Positions 46,202 to 54,992 of a stretch of DNA of 64,000 bases are shown one piece after another. Under the pieces are notes generated by a model. The model saw only the letters and a program-made list of their open reading frames with translations. It did not search any database and was not told the origin of the DNA. Every line of letters begins with the position of its first letter. Within the stretch, counting starts at the first letter, position 1. This DNA comes from Aliivibrio sifiae (GTDB taxonomy: Bacteria > Pseudomonadota > Gammaproteobacteria > Enterobacterales > Vibrionaceae). The position numbers and the translations under genes are program-made. The DNA lies in the NCBI RefSeq assembly GCF_002954715.1, contig NZ_MSCP01000002.1:740253-804252 (forward strand), given 5' to 3'.

Positions 46202-47002
46202 TTACGCAGCTTGGTGATTTTGTTGATGTAATGGCAAAGGTTTACCTAATAAAAAGCCTTGAAAATAATCAATACCAAGTAATTTCATATCTTCATACTG
46301 TTTAGTGGTTTCAACACCTTCAATAACAATTAATGCTTTTTGATTTCTCGCTAAGGTGATGGCCGACTGAATAGGCTCAGTATTGCCATTTTCATATTTC
46401 AATAGTAAGGAACGGTCAATTTTTAAGATATTTGGTTTTAATAAAGAAACACGATCTTCAGAAGAAGCTTCTGAGCCGAAGTCATCTATGGCTATATTAA
46501 AACCGTGTGATTTAATGTCCTCTATGGCACCTAATAATTTAGCTTTATCTTGATAATGAAACTCAAGAAGCTCTAGAGTTACACATTGAGGAAATAAACC
46601 AAGCTCTTTAATGCGAGATTCCAGTAATGATGTATTTAGGTTTGGTATTTTATTTGTATGAAAGTGAACCGCAGATTCAGGTAAAATATTTAGGAATAGT
46701 TGAATATTTCTTTGTGAGAAAAGAGAGAAATTTCGGATATGGATAACACGGCTTAGTCGCTCAATATTCAGAATTTGTTCAATGGTTCTTGTGGTGTCTT
46801 TAAAGAATAAATCCGGTCGAATAGGTAACATATTATGGTCAAAAATTCGTAGTAATGCTTCATAGCCAATAATGGCTTGTTGAATATTAAAGATAGGTTG
46901 AAAAACACTCTGTAATAAATAACCATCATATTTTGAATAATACGAGCCATCCTCACCTAAAAATAAATAGGCTTGAAATTGCTCTTGAGTGACTAGTAGC
47001 AT
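46202..47002 (-). CDS. Stand-alone EAL-domain c-di-GMP phosphodiesterase
   Basis: The 266-residue protein has no membrane or sensor domain. It carries all key EAL residues: YEALLR (E49), LFLNILPES, LELLEFH, IAIDDFGSEAS, LKIDRSLL, VIEGVET and YFQGFLLGKP. It should therefore hydrolyse c-di-GMP in the cytoplasm. It begins after a short leader with LFLGEDGSYYSKYDGYLLQSVFQPI. It is alone between ylqF and a DUF2797 gene, on the same strand as both. Its input signal must come from expression or a partner. Confidence 0.9.
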   Translation of the reverse strand: MLLVTQEQFQAYLFLGEDGSYYSKYDGYLLQSVFQPIFNIQQAIIGYEALLRIFDHNMLPIRPDLFFKDTTRTIEQILNIERLSRVIHIRNFSLFSQRNIQLFLNILPESAVHFHTNKIPNLNTSLLESRIKELGLFPQCVTLELLEFHYQDKAKLLGAIEDIKSHGFNIAIDDFGSEASSEDRVSLLKPNILKIDRSLLLKYENGNTEPIQSAITLARNQKALIVIEGVETTKQYEDMKLLGIDYFQGFLLGKPLPLHQQNHQAA

Positions 47003-47097
47003 GCTTTACTCCATTAAATAGCATGTTCTATTGATAACCGAATCAGTAGTTTTTATCAAATTAAGGAAAATCGTTATACGACGTGAATCACGTTTGA

Positions 47098-47132
47098 GTT
47101 GTACTTATCCATACAGAAAAGATAAGTACAAC
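47098..47132. repeat. 12-bp inverted repeat between the DUF2797 and EAL genes
   Basis: GTTGTACTTATC at 47098-47109 is exactly complementary to 47121-47132, with an 11-nt loop. It lacks a T-run on either side. It lies between two minus-strand genes and may be a transcript-end hairpin. Confidence 0.5.
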
Positions 47133-47148
47133 CTTAAATGGTTAAAGG

Positions 47149-47976
47149 TTACGCTGTCACGGTTATTTCGTAAGAACCGAACTTACGAATATTGATAACA
47201 CCCGTATCAAACAGAAGGTATTGACCTTTAATGCCATTTAATACGCCAGTTACTTCCGGATTTTTATCAAAGTTATGGCTGACTATTTTGACGGGAAATT
47301 CGTTTACAGGAAAAGCAATATCTAGAATATTCTCATCCAGTAGCTCAACAGAATCATCACCGTACTCAGCTTGAATTTTAGTTATCGTATCTGCGACTTG
47401 AGGTAATAATTCTAATGCCGCTTCTTTTAAAGCAAGTGGCTCATTATTACCCTTTAGAAGGGTGCGCCAATTGGTTTTATCTGCAATTAGCTTAGCTAAT
47501 TCAATTTCAACTAAACCTGAAATTAGGCGATTTTTCACTTTAGCAATAGGTAAACCTTGTGTTGCCCCTTGGTCAATCCAGCGAGTAGGGATTTGGGTGT
47601 AACGCGTAATACCTACTTTTATACTTGATGTATTTGATAGATAAACATAATGGTCTACAAAACAGTTTTCTTCACCCCATTGAGGTTCTCGGCAAGTTCC
47701 TTCAGCAAAGTGACAGGTTTCTGGCTTCATAATACACATGTCGCAACTTGCTAATTTTTTCATACAAACAAAGCAGTGACCTTGTGAGTAACTTTTCTTT
47801 GTTTTTTTACCGCAAGAACAACAAAAGATGTTACCGGTATGGGTTAATGTGAGTGTTTTTCCAATTAAGGCGTTAAGTTCAACTTCTTCGTTACCAACAG
47901 GTAAGCGATATTGCACAGCACCGTCGAGTAATGAGGCGCGCATTTTTGCTAATGTTCCAGTAATTTGAATGCTCAT
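47149..47976 (-). CDS. Zinc-binding conserved protein, DUF2797 family
   Basis: The 275-residue protein has an N-terminal cysteine-rich module: CCSCGKKT, CFVCMKK, CDMC and two further cysteines (CHFAEGTC, about residues 92-98), consistent with one or two zinc sites. It continues with KVGITRYTQIPTRWIDQGA, a conserved segment of the DUF2797 family. The KVGIT-like motif recalls GIY-YIG nucleases, but no catalytic set is complete. Function unknown. It is upstream of the EAL gene on the same strand, with a hairpin between them. Confidence 0.8.
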   Translation of the reverse strand: MSIQITGTLAKMRASLLDGAVQYRLPVGNEEVELNALIGKTLTLTHTGNIFCCSCGKKTKKSYSQGHCFVCMKKLASCDMCIMKPETCHFAEGTCREPQWGEENCFVDHYVYLSNTSSIKVGITRYTQIPTRWIDQGATQGLPIAKVKNRLISGLVEIELAKLIADKTNWRTLLKGNNEPLALKEAALELLPQVADTITKIQAEYGDDSVELLDENILDIAFPVNEFPVKIVSHNFDKNPEVTGVLNGIKGQYLLFDTGVINIRKFGSYEITVTA

Positions 47977-48206
47977 AAACTTTTCTACTTTCTTGTTATT
48001 AGGTTAGGATCTTTATAATTAAGTTAATGTTTTTATGTGTTAAGGCTTTTATCTGTTTCGATATATTGTAGCAAAGCAAGAGGAGAGTATAACAGTTCAA
48101 ATGAAGATTTATGTGCAAGGATAAACGACACTTATGCTATACTCCGCCGCATTAGACCAGAATGACTGGTTATCCATCAATAATACTCGAAATTGGAGTG
48201 CAGCTT

Positions 48207-49544
48207 TTGCAATTTAAAGATTTAGGTTTAGATAATCGCCTATTAAAAAATCTCGCTCATCAGAACATCAAAAAACCAACAGAAATTCAGCGTAAAGCTG
48301 TACCTGTTGCGATGGCAGGAAAAGACATTCTTGCGTCATCAAAAACAGGTTCAGGTAAAACGTTAGCGTTTGTCTTGCCAATGCTTCATAAATCACTGAA
48401 ATCAAAATCGTTCTCTAAGAATGATCCTCGTGCAGTGATCTTGGCACCAACGCGTGAGTTAGCGAAACAAGTGTATACACATCTACGTAGTATGTTAGGT
48501 GGGTTAAGTTATGATGCTACCTTAATTACGGGTGGTGAAAACTTTAATGACCAAGTGAATGCACTGCGTAAATTCCCTAAATTTATCGTAGCAACTCCGG
48601 GCCGTTTAGCTGACCACTTAGAACATCAATCTTTGTTCTTGAATGGTCTAGAAACACTTATCCTTGATGAAGCAGACCGTATGCTTGATTTAGGTTTTGC
48701 TGAGCACTTGCAAAAAATTCATAAAGCAGCAAACCATCGTCGTCGTCAAACGTTAATGTTCTCCGCAACATTAGATCACGATGCTGTTACTCAGTTTGCT
48801 GGTAATATGCTTGATAATCCTAAGTTTGTTTCTGTTGGTTTATCAACAGATGAACATACAGATATTACGCAAAGCTTTTACTTGTGTGATCACCTAGATC
48901 ATAAACAAGCTCTATTAGATAAAATCATCGAGACGGAAAAATACTTCCAAATCATGATTTTTACAGCGACTCGCGCTGATACTGACCGCCTAACTAATCT
49001 GCTTAATGAGCGTAAGCTTAAAGCTGTCGCGTTAAGTGGTGATATGAACCAAACAGCTCGTAACAATATTATGAGCCAGTTTGAGCGTCGCGCACATAAG
49101 ATCCTAGTAACAACAGATGTTGCTTCTCGTGGTTTGGATTTAACGAGTGTAACTCACGTTATTAACTTCGATATGCCAAAACACATGGAAGAATACGTTC
49201 ACCGTGTTGGTCGTACTGGTCGTGCTGGCAAAAAAGGGACTGCAATCTCTTTAGTTGGTCCAAAAGACTGGGAAAGCTTTAAACGTATAGAAAACTTCCT
49301 ACAGAAAGAATTAACGTTCTCTGTATTTGAAGATCTAAAAGGTAAATTCAAAGGTCTTGTACCTAAGAAGAAGCGTACGTTTGTTAAGAAAGGCGACGCG
49401 AAGAAAACAACAGCAAAACGTGGTTCTCATAAACCAAAAGCGGCTAAGAAACGTGATAATTCATTCCATACTAACGTGGCTGTGGGTGATCAAGTATTTA
49501 TGCCGAAGAAGAAACCAAAGAAACTGGTTGTTGATGATGAGTAA
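48207..49544 (+). CDS. DEAD-box RNA helicase
   Basis: The ~445-residue helicase starts at TTG 48207 (MQFKDLGLDNRLLKNL), eight nt after GGAG; the upstream ATG 48162 adds unconserved residues. Seen in order: Q-motif with PTEIQRKAVP, ASSKTGSGKT, APTRELAKQ, TPGR, LDEADRMLD, FSATL, TATRADTDRL and HRVGRTGRAGKKG, then a lysine-rich tail. This is the SrmB/RhlE-like group that remodels ribosomal or mRNA structure, often under cold stress. No DbpA RNA-binding domain is seen. A perfect palindromic terminator follows. Confidence 0.92.
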   Translation: MQFKDLGLDNRLLKNLAHQNIKKPTEIQRKAVPVAMAGKDILASSKTGSGKTLAFVLPMLHKSLKSKSFSKNDPRAVILAPTRELAKQVYTHLRSMLGGLSYDATLITGGENFNDQVNALRKFPKFIVATPGRLADHLEHQSLFLNGLETLILDEADRMLDLGFAEHLQKIHKAANHRRRQTLMFSATLDHDAVTQFAGNMLDNPKFVSVGLSTDEHTDITQSFYLCDHLDHKQALLDKIIETEKYFQIMIFTATRADTDRLTNLLNERKLKAVALSGDMNQTARNNIMSQFERRAHKILVTTDVASRGLDLTSVTHVINFDMPKHMEEYVHRVGRTGRAGKKGTAISLVGPKDWESFKRIENFLQKELTFSVFEDLKGKFKGLVPKKKRTFVKKGDAKKTTAKRGSHKPKAAKKRDNSFHTNVAVGDQVFMPKKKPKKLVVDDE

Positions 49545-49577
49545 GACGGACTGTTAAGTCTCTTTGTTTAAGATAAT

Positions 49578-49613
49578 AAAAATGCCAAGTGAGATATCTC
49601 ACTTGGCATTTTT
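49578..49613. terminator. Perfectly palindromic bidirectional terminator
   Basis: Positions 49578-49595 are exactly complementary to 49596-49613 (18 bp each half, no unpaired loop base beyond the turn); A- and T-runs sit at the ends. It lies between the convergent helicase and ppnP genes. Confidence 0.92.
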
Positions 49614-49642
49614 TATATTAAATCATATAGTGAATAGCAAAG

Positions 49643-49924
49643 TTATAGGTATTCACATAGATAAGCGGTTTCAATACTCACTTTTACATCAAAAGATGAA
49701 TTGCCTTCAACTGAAAAACTCTCACCAGAAGAAAATACAACCCAATCAACGTCTGTTGTGCGTTTGATTTCTAACGCACCAGTAACAACTGTCATTTTTT
49801 CTGCCGCATTTGTTCCAAATGTATAGTTACCCGGTAACATAACACCAACAGAAATAGCATTGCTATTTTGCTCAAATCCAATTGATTTTACTTTATCTTC
49901 AAAATAGCTATTTACGCTCAGCAT
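49643..49924 (-). CDS. ppnP: Pyrimidine/purine nucleoside phosphorylase
   Basis: The 93-residue protein is a small cupin that phosphorolyses several nucleosides (family DUF1255, E. coli YaiE/PpnP). It matches E. coli along its length: YFEDKVKSIGF, SVGVMLPGNYTFGT, EKMTVVTGAL, and the C-terminal TAYLCEYL. It is monocistronic, convergent with the helicase gene. Confidence 0.93.
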   Translation of the reverse strand: MLSVNSYFEDKVKSIGFEQNSNAISVGVMLPGNYTFGTNAAEKMTVVTGALEIKRTTDVDWVVFSSGESFSVEGNSSFDVKVSIETAYLCEYL

Positions 49925-49985
49925 GACGCATCCTTGTAATTAAATTCCATTTAACAATAGGTTATTCATTGTTTTTTTTCAACTG

Positions 49986-50804
49986 TTACTTTACATAGCC
50001 TAATGATTGGATCTGTTGTGTGGCAGAATCGGAGTTTATATATGACATAAACTCATCAGATTGTTTTGATAAAGAATCACTTTTAAAAACGAATAGAAAA
50101 GGGCGAGAAAGTGGATATTTATTATCAATAATAGCTTGAGGGGTTGGTAATACATCATTAACTTTTACAACGTGTAATTGAGCGAGATCACCAATAGAAC
50201 CTGCAGAAACATAACCAATAGCATGAGGATTACGAGCAACAATACTCTTTACCATGCTTGTACCGTTCACTACAATTGCATTTTTACTGATATCAGAAAC
50301 AGTGAAAGAGTTTATTTCTTTAGTTAAGCCCAGATTACGCTCAAATGAGAATCGTGAACCTGAGGCTAATTCTCGTGTTACTACTGCAATTTTTTTATCT
50401 TCACCACCGATCTCTTTCCAATTTGAAATATCGCCATGATAAATTTTCCAAATATCCTCAGCAGAGAGTGTTTTTATTGGATTATCAGGATGCACAACAA
50501 CGGCAACTGCATCATAGGCGATGAGTTTTGAAGACAAGGTTTCTTTCTCTGTATCTGACAATTGTCTTGAGCTAATGGCTAAATCAACGGCACCATTATT
50601 TAGCATGGTGATACCGGCGCTAGAGCCAATACTTTGAAGATCAATATCATGATCAGAGCTATGATTATATTGTTCAATAAAAGGTTCTAATAAATTAGAT
50701 ACCGACGTTGAACCTGCTATTGTTGTGTTTGTGTTTGCAGCAAATGTGGTAGAGCTAAGAAGAAAGCTTGCCATAAGAGTGATGTAGGATAACGCTTTAA
50801 ACAT
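49986..50804 (-). CDS. PstS-like phosphate-binding protein, orphan
   Basis: The 272-residue protein has a signal peptide MFKALSYITLMASFLLSSTTFAA and the PstS core: TIAGSTSVSNLLEPFI (phosphate-site serine), GSSAGITMLNNGAVDLAISSR, LIAYDAVAVVVHPDNP, TRELASGSRFSFE, GTSMVKSIVARNPHAIGYVS. It should bind phosphate (or a similar oxyanion) in the periplasm. No pstCAB or phoU lies next to it, so it either serves a transporter elsewhere or senses. It is upstream-adjacent to an AraC-type regulator on the same strand. Confidence 0.85.
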   Translation of the reverse strand: MFKALSYITLMASFLLSSTTFAANTNTTIAGSTSVSNLLEPFIEQYNHSSDHDIDLQSIGSSAGITMLNNGAVDLAISSRQLSDTEKETLSSKLIAYDAVAVVVHPDNPIKTLSAEDIWKIYHGDISNWKEIGGEDKKIAVVTRELASGSRFSFERNLGLTKEINSFTVSDISKNAIVVNGTSMVKSIVARNPHAIGYVSAGSIGDLAQLHVVKVNDVLPTPQAIIDNKYPLSRPFLFVFKSDSLSKQSDEFMSYINSDSATQQIQSLGYVK

Positions 50805-50873
50805 GACCGGATCTCATTAAAGAAAAAAAGCATAATAAAACGAGAGTGTTACACCACTATGACAAATTTTTAT

Positions 50874-51671
50874 TTAAGACTGTATTTGTTCTCTAAATTC
50901 TTTTGGTGTCATTCCATTTACCGCTTTGAATGTAGTACTAAAATGAGCTGCGGTTTTGAATCCTGTTTCATATGCGATTTCAGTAATAGTTTTTCTTGTT
51001 ATTCTGAGTTGTGTTGCTGCATGATTTATACGTTTAACTTTAACTAGGTTTGCAAATGATAACTTATCAGATTGCAGCTTTCGTTTTAGGGTTGAAGATG
51101 ACATACCTAACTTAGGTGCGACGGTATCAATCGTTAAATCTGAAGCGATGTTTTGTTCAACATACCTAATTAGCTGTTGAGAGATCGTCAAAACTGAAAT
51201 TCGATGTATAAAATCTAATAATTCAGGATGTTGATGAACCATTTCACTTAAAATTGCTAAGGTCATGAACTCAACAGTATCTGGAGATGGATTCCCCCCC
51301 AGCTGTTCTTTTAGAAGAGAAAGAAGAGAAACAAGATTTGTATCAGATTGATTAAAGACGAATGACTCACGTGTTGAGCTAACATGATCTTCTGCATTAC
51401 TGTAACTAATAAAACGCTGAAAAATAGAACTATCGATAACAAGAGATTCAGCTGTAAAGTTGCCAGTAGAAGATGAGATCTCAATCTTGGATATATCACC
51501 AGAACTATAAAGTAAAAAATCACCGCTAGTAAGTATGATGGATTCACCAGCTTTATCTTGATAAGTGAATTCACCAGATTTGACCAGAAAAATACCGTTA
51601 CGAACAACAGGGTAACGATCAGACTTTCTTCTCATATGAGAATTGAATTCATGTAATTGAACTGGAATCAT
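50874..51671 (-). CDS. AraC/XylS-family transcriptional regulator
   Basis: The 265-residue protein has a beta-rich N-terminal domain (about 1-140) and a C-terminal AraC DNA-binding domain with two helix-turn-helices (about 165-262): LTIDTVAPKLGMSSSTLKRKLQSD and TITEIAYETGFKTAAHFSTTFKAVNGMTPKEFR. The N-terminal domain resembles the ToxT/UreR-type sensor but has no recognisable ligand motif. It lies upstream of pstS (70 nt) and divergent from the SgrR-type regulator, so its targets may include both. Effector unknown. Confidence 0.88.
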   Translation of the reverse strand: MIPVQLHEFNSHMRRKSDRYPVVRNGIFLVKSGEFTYQDKAGESIILTSGDFLLYSSGDISKIEISSSTGNFTAESLVIDSSIFQRFISYSNAEDHVSSTRESFVFNQSDTNLVSLLSLLKEQLGGNPSPDTVEFMTLAILSEMVHQHPELLDFIHRISVLTISQQLIRYVEQNIASDLTIDTVAPKLGMSSSTLKRKLQSDKLSFANLVKVKRINHAATQLRITRKTITEIAYETGFKTAAHFSTTFKAVNGMTPKEFREQIQS

Positions 51672-51799
51672 CTTGAATTTCCTCTTAAATACTCGGAATT
51701 TAGTGTAAACTTACTTATTGAAAAATCAAGAGCATAAGCTCACAGTCTCAATATTTGAGTTCATATTAAGACTTATATCAATTAAATGAACGGTGCTTT

Positions 51800-53512
51800 A
51801 TGGGTAGTCCACGGTTACGTACACAATTTGAAAAACTGTATGCGCATTATCATCGAACTTCTGCTGGAGTTCAGATTGATGATATTGCCGATTTGTTATG
51901 CTGTACTCGTAGAAACACTCGCATGGTTCTCAAGAAAATGTCTGATGAACAGTGGATAGTGTGGCGACCAGCAGTAGGTCGAGGAAAAAGCTCGATCTTG
52001 GAATTTATTTCAACACCTGATTATGTTTATTTATCTTTGGCAAAACAAAGTATTGAAGATGGTAAGTTGGATGTTGCCTTAGAGATCTTAGATGGTAACC
52101 AAGATGCATTATTAGATCTTATTCATAATGTACTTGGTGTCTCTCATGAAAAAGGAAAGCAAGTTGTAAAGCTCCCTTATTATCGTCAACTTCATATTCT
52201 TAAACCATCATTAGCGATACGTCGTTCAGAACAGCATTTAGTACAACAAATTTTTAATGGATTGACTCAATGGAATAAGAAAGGTGATATTGAAGGTGAT
52301 ATTGCTCATCACTGGGAAATGTTAACGCCTCAACACTGGCGATTTTATATTCGACCAAGTGTTAGTTTTCATGATGGAAAATTACTTTCTTTTGATGATA
52401 TCAAAGCCACTTTTGCGTCATTAAAATCTAACTTTGTATTCAATCATATTGAAGAGATAATAACGCCTAATCTTAATGTTATTGATTTTATCTTAGCGAG
52501 AGATGATCACTACTTTGATTCTAAATTGGCGCAATTTAACGCTAAAATTATTCCTGTTTCAGCTCATGCAGCCCAAGATTATAATCGATTACCGATAGGC
52601 ACAGGCCCATATAAAGTCAGTGAGAACACAGATAAAAAACTGATCCTTGTCGCTAATGAAAACTATTTTGGATACCGGCCATTAATCGATTCTGTTGAAG
52701 TCTGGATTTTGCCTGAAGTCGCACCCATCCAATTAAAATTAGGCTTAGAAGTTTATGAAGGTTCAGAGTTATCACCAACGTCATACGGTGAAAAAGTTGA
52801 TGTTGATAGAGGCTGTAGTTATATTCTATTTAATAGGAAATCGGGTATAACGAAGAATCAGAATTGGCAGGCTTACTTAACGCAAACTATTACGCCTCTG
52901 TTGTTACTGAGCGAACTGCAAAACTCCAGCATGAATGGGATTGGGCTTTTTAATGCTTATGGATTATTACCTGGTTTACAGCATTGTTTAAATCGTCCTC
53001 AGAAATCCTTTATAGCACCAGAGAAAGGAAGTGTTGTTCACTTAGGCTATGAAAATGAACATCCTTTGTATCCTTTACTTGGGAAGATCATTAAACAACG
53101 ATTAGCTCAAGACGGCATAACTTTAAAGATTCATCCGTTTGATACACTCGATCTTCTTGATGAAGAAAAAACCGCTAACATTGATATTTGGTTACGGGGG
53201 ATGAGCTTAGGAACACAATGTCCAGAAGCGTTATTATCGTGGTTATTTGCATTTAATGAAATAGAACGGGTCATGCCAGAAGAAGAATTCGAGCATATTT
53301 CGTTTTTAATTGAAGAGTGGCAATCCTCATCTCAGAGACATTTTCCTGTCAATGAGATATGTCGCTATTTAGTTGACTGTGGACAAATTACGCCATTGTT
53401 CCATGGTTGGATGGGAATTAGTGAAGATGCAAATAATAGTATACAAAATGCATCATGTAACGGACTTGGTTGGTTTGATTTTAATACCGTATGGATAAAA
53501 CCTAGCTTTTAA
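51800..53512 (+). CDS. SgrR-type transcriptional regulator
   Basis: The 570-residue protein has an N-terminal winged helix (RLRTQFEKLYAHYH, QIDDIADLLCCTRRNTRMVLKKM, WRPAVGRGKSS) and a C-terminal solute-binding domain of the dipeptide/oligopeptide type (about 150-560, with HHWEMLTPQHWRFYIRPSVSFHDG). This is the SgrR architecture; E. coli SgrR activates sgrS under sugar-phosphate stress, but vibrios often hold several SgrR-like proteins of unknown role. The start codon ATG 51819-type alternatives are not obvious, so ATG 51800 is kept. No sgrS-like RNA is visible beside it. Confidence 0.85.
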   Translation: MGSPRLRTQFEKLYAHYHRTSAGVQIDDIADLLCCTRRNTRMVLKKMSDEQWIVWRPAVGRGKSSILEFISTPDYVYLSLAKQSIEDGKLDVALEILDGNQDALLDLIHNVLGVSHEKGKQVVKLPYYRQLHILKPSLAIRRSEQHLVQQIFNGLTQWNKKGDIEGDIAHHWEMLTPQHWRFYIRPSVSFHDGKLLSFDDIKATFASLKSNFVFNHIEEIITPNLNVIDFILARDDHYFDSKLAQFNAKIIPVSAHAAQDYNRLPIGTGPYKVSENTDKKLILVANENYFGYRPLIDSVEVWILPEVAPIQLKLGLEVYEGSELSPTSYGEKVDVDRGCSYILFNRKSGITKNQNWQAYLTQTITPLLLLSELQNSSMNGIGLFNAYGLLPGLQHCLNRPQKSFIAPEKGSVVHLGYENEHPLYPLLGKIIKQRLAQDGITLKIHPFDTLDLLDEEKTANIDIWLRGMSLGTQCPEALLSWLFAFNEIERVMPEEEFEHISFLIEEWQSSSQRHFPVNEICRYLVDCGQITPLFHGWMGISEDANNSIQNASCNGLGWFDFNTVWIKPSF

Positions 53513-53539
53513 TCATTAACATTGGCGCTTAATAAATAA

Positions 53540-53578
53540 TTGGCCAATGATATGAACTTTTAATACATCATTGGCTAA
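53540..53578. terminator. Stem-loop between the SgrR-type and HemF-like genes
   Basis: TTGGCCAATGAT at 53540-53551 pairs with ATCATTGGCTAA at 53567-53578 (one G-U), loop 15 nt, between convergent genes; only short T-runs follow. Confidence 0.6.
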
Positions 53579-53589
53579 TTTATCTTTGT

Positions 53590-54561
53590 TTATGCTTTTT
53601 TCTGATAAAATTCACGAATAGTTTGAGCCAGCTTTGCTTTTGTTTCTGATGTTATTGAGCAAATACTTTGTTGTGGTAATGCCTTTGATAACTCTAGCAC
53701 AAGCGCATTTATTGGCTCAGGAGATCCTGCTTGCCAAGTATCCAATAAATCATGATTGATATGAGAAGGCAGAGAACCTAATGTACCGACATCGTTTTGG
53801 TTATGTACTAATAACCCTGCGGTAGTTCCTTTATCTAAGGTTAAAACTTGATAAAAATAGAGGGTGTGATAATCCAGCTGCTGTTGTTTTTGAGCCTCAG
53901 TTGGAGAGGTTGCAGATACCAAGTGGGAGCATAAGATATGGGTATAGGTATTAATAACCTTTGTTACAAATTGATGAGCAAATTCAAGACCATCTTCTTC
54001 TATAGGATTAAATTCCTCTAAGTAAAAATGACTGACTCCTCTGCGCTTATTTAATGCTGGTATATCAAAGTATTGATTGCCTAGCTTTGTTCCTTGAGAG
54101 TAATATCTTTTCGACGCTACTTTTAGTGTTTGGTCAAAATATTCTTTATCGTCTTTATCAAAATGGGATGGATTGAGATCTGCCATTATTCTCCAATAAC
54201 TAGAACCATCCTTGAGCACAGTCCAACTAAAATGCATATGTATAGAAGGAGCAAGTGGGTGTGATGGATGAATTATCGTAGAAAGGGCAGTTGCGCTGTC
54301 ATAATGCTTGTCTGTTTGGTTTTCATAATGAATTTGTGACACATTAATGGATGCTCGATTGAATAATCCACCGTCAAGCGCCTCAAAACGTTTGCCACCA
54401 CCATTAATTCCATTATCTCTTAACCATTCAACAGGGGTAAATTCAGTATTAATTGAAATCAGATTACTTGCTTTGATTAGTTCTGTTTTAAAATAGGATT
54501 GAACCTCAGTCAGAAGATGTAATATTTTTTGAGCTTGAGGGTGTTGAGCATAAATTCGCAT
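53590..54561 (-). CDS. Divergent coproporphyrinogen III oxidase (HemF)-like protein
   Basis: The 323-residue protein (start ATG 54561; the longer frame adds a hydrophobic run) aligns by eye with HemF. Matched blocks are GGGKRFEALDGGLFNRASINVSQIHY for GGGRSRV...GGVFEQAGVNFSHVHG, HPSHPLAPSIHMHFSW for HPHNPYVPTSHANVRF, and DKGTTAGLL for DRGTLFGLQ. Key differences: the WWFGGGFDLTP block reads YWRIMADLNPS, and the conserved RG(I/V)GGLFFDD block reads RGVSHFYLEE. The histidine after the HP block is kept. It is therefore a HemF homologue that has probably lost or changed activity. It is divergent from a small zinc-ribbon gene. Confidence 0.75.
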   Translation of the reverse strand: MRIYAQHPQAQKILHLLTEVQSYFKTELIKASNLISINTEFTPVEWLRDNGINGGGKRFEALDGGLFNRASINVSQIHYENQTDKHYDSATALSTIIHPSHPLAPSIHMHFSWTVLKDGSSYWRIMADLNPSHFDKDDKEYFDQTLKVASKRYYSQGTKLGNQYFDIPALNKRRGVSHFYLEEFNPIEEDGLEFAHQFVTKVINTYTHILCSHLVSATSPTEAQKQQQLDYHTLYFYQVLTLDKGTTAGLLVHNQNDVGTLGSLPSHINHDLLDTWQAGSPEPINALVLELSKALPQQSICSITSETKAKLAQTIREFYQKKA

Positions 54562-54657
54562 GGAAGATCCTATAAAAACAATAAACCAAAAAAGGTTGAG
54601 GAATTGAGTGTAAGATAAAGTCCTTATCGATAGCAACCTGAGAGCTTGAAATTATAG

Positions 54658-54909
54658 ATGGCAAAACCAAATAAAAAAGGTCCAACAAAAACGGTGCAGA
54701 TTTATTGTTCAAAATGCAGAGCTTTGCTTTATAAATATAGGAAGGGAGGTAAGGGGGCTTTGGTTAAGTGTTTTATCGAACGTATTGTTGAAGATCATAC
54801 TAAAGCGGTGTGTATATGCCCAGAATGTGATGTTGTATTTGGCAGAGAAATGTTAATAAGAGGGACGCCAGCTTATAAGATAATTGGTGGAAAAGTAACA
54901 ATGAAGTGA
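54658..54909 (+). CDS. Small zinc-ribbon protein, 83 aa
   Basis: The protein has CSKC at residues 17-20 and CPEC near residues 54-57, spaced as a zinc ribbon, flanked by basic segments (KPNKKGPTKT, KYRKGGKGAL). No catalytic domain is seen, so nucleic-acid or protein binding is likely. The ATG at 54658 has TTGAAATTATAG upstream and no strong Shine-Dalgarno. It is divergent from the HemF-like gene and precedes the Vxr locus on the same strand by 83 nt. Family not recognised. Confidence 0.65.
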   Translation: MAKPNKKGPTKTVQIYCSKCRALLYKYRKGGKGALVKCFIERIVEDHTKAVCICPECDVVFGREMLIRGTPAYKIIGGKVTMK

Positions 54910-54992
54910 CATAAACTATTCGTATTCCAACTGATTTATAATATACTGATTAAATTGATCTTTATTTTTACTGTATTTCATAGGACTCTCTG

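Noticed and set aside
49564-49767. 67-codon + frame over the terminator and ppnP
   Set aside because: It runs across a perfect terminator palindrome and antisense to ppnP, a well-conserved gene.
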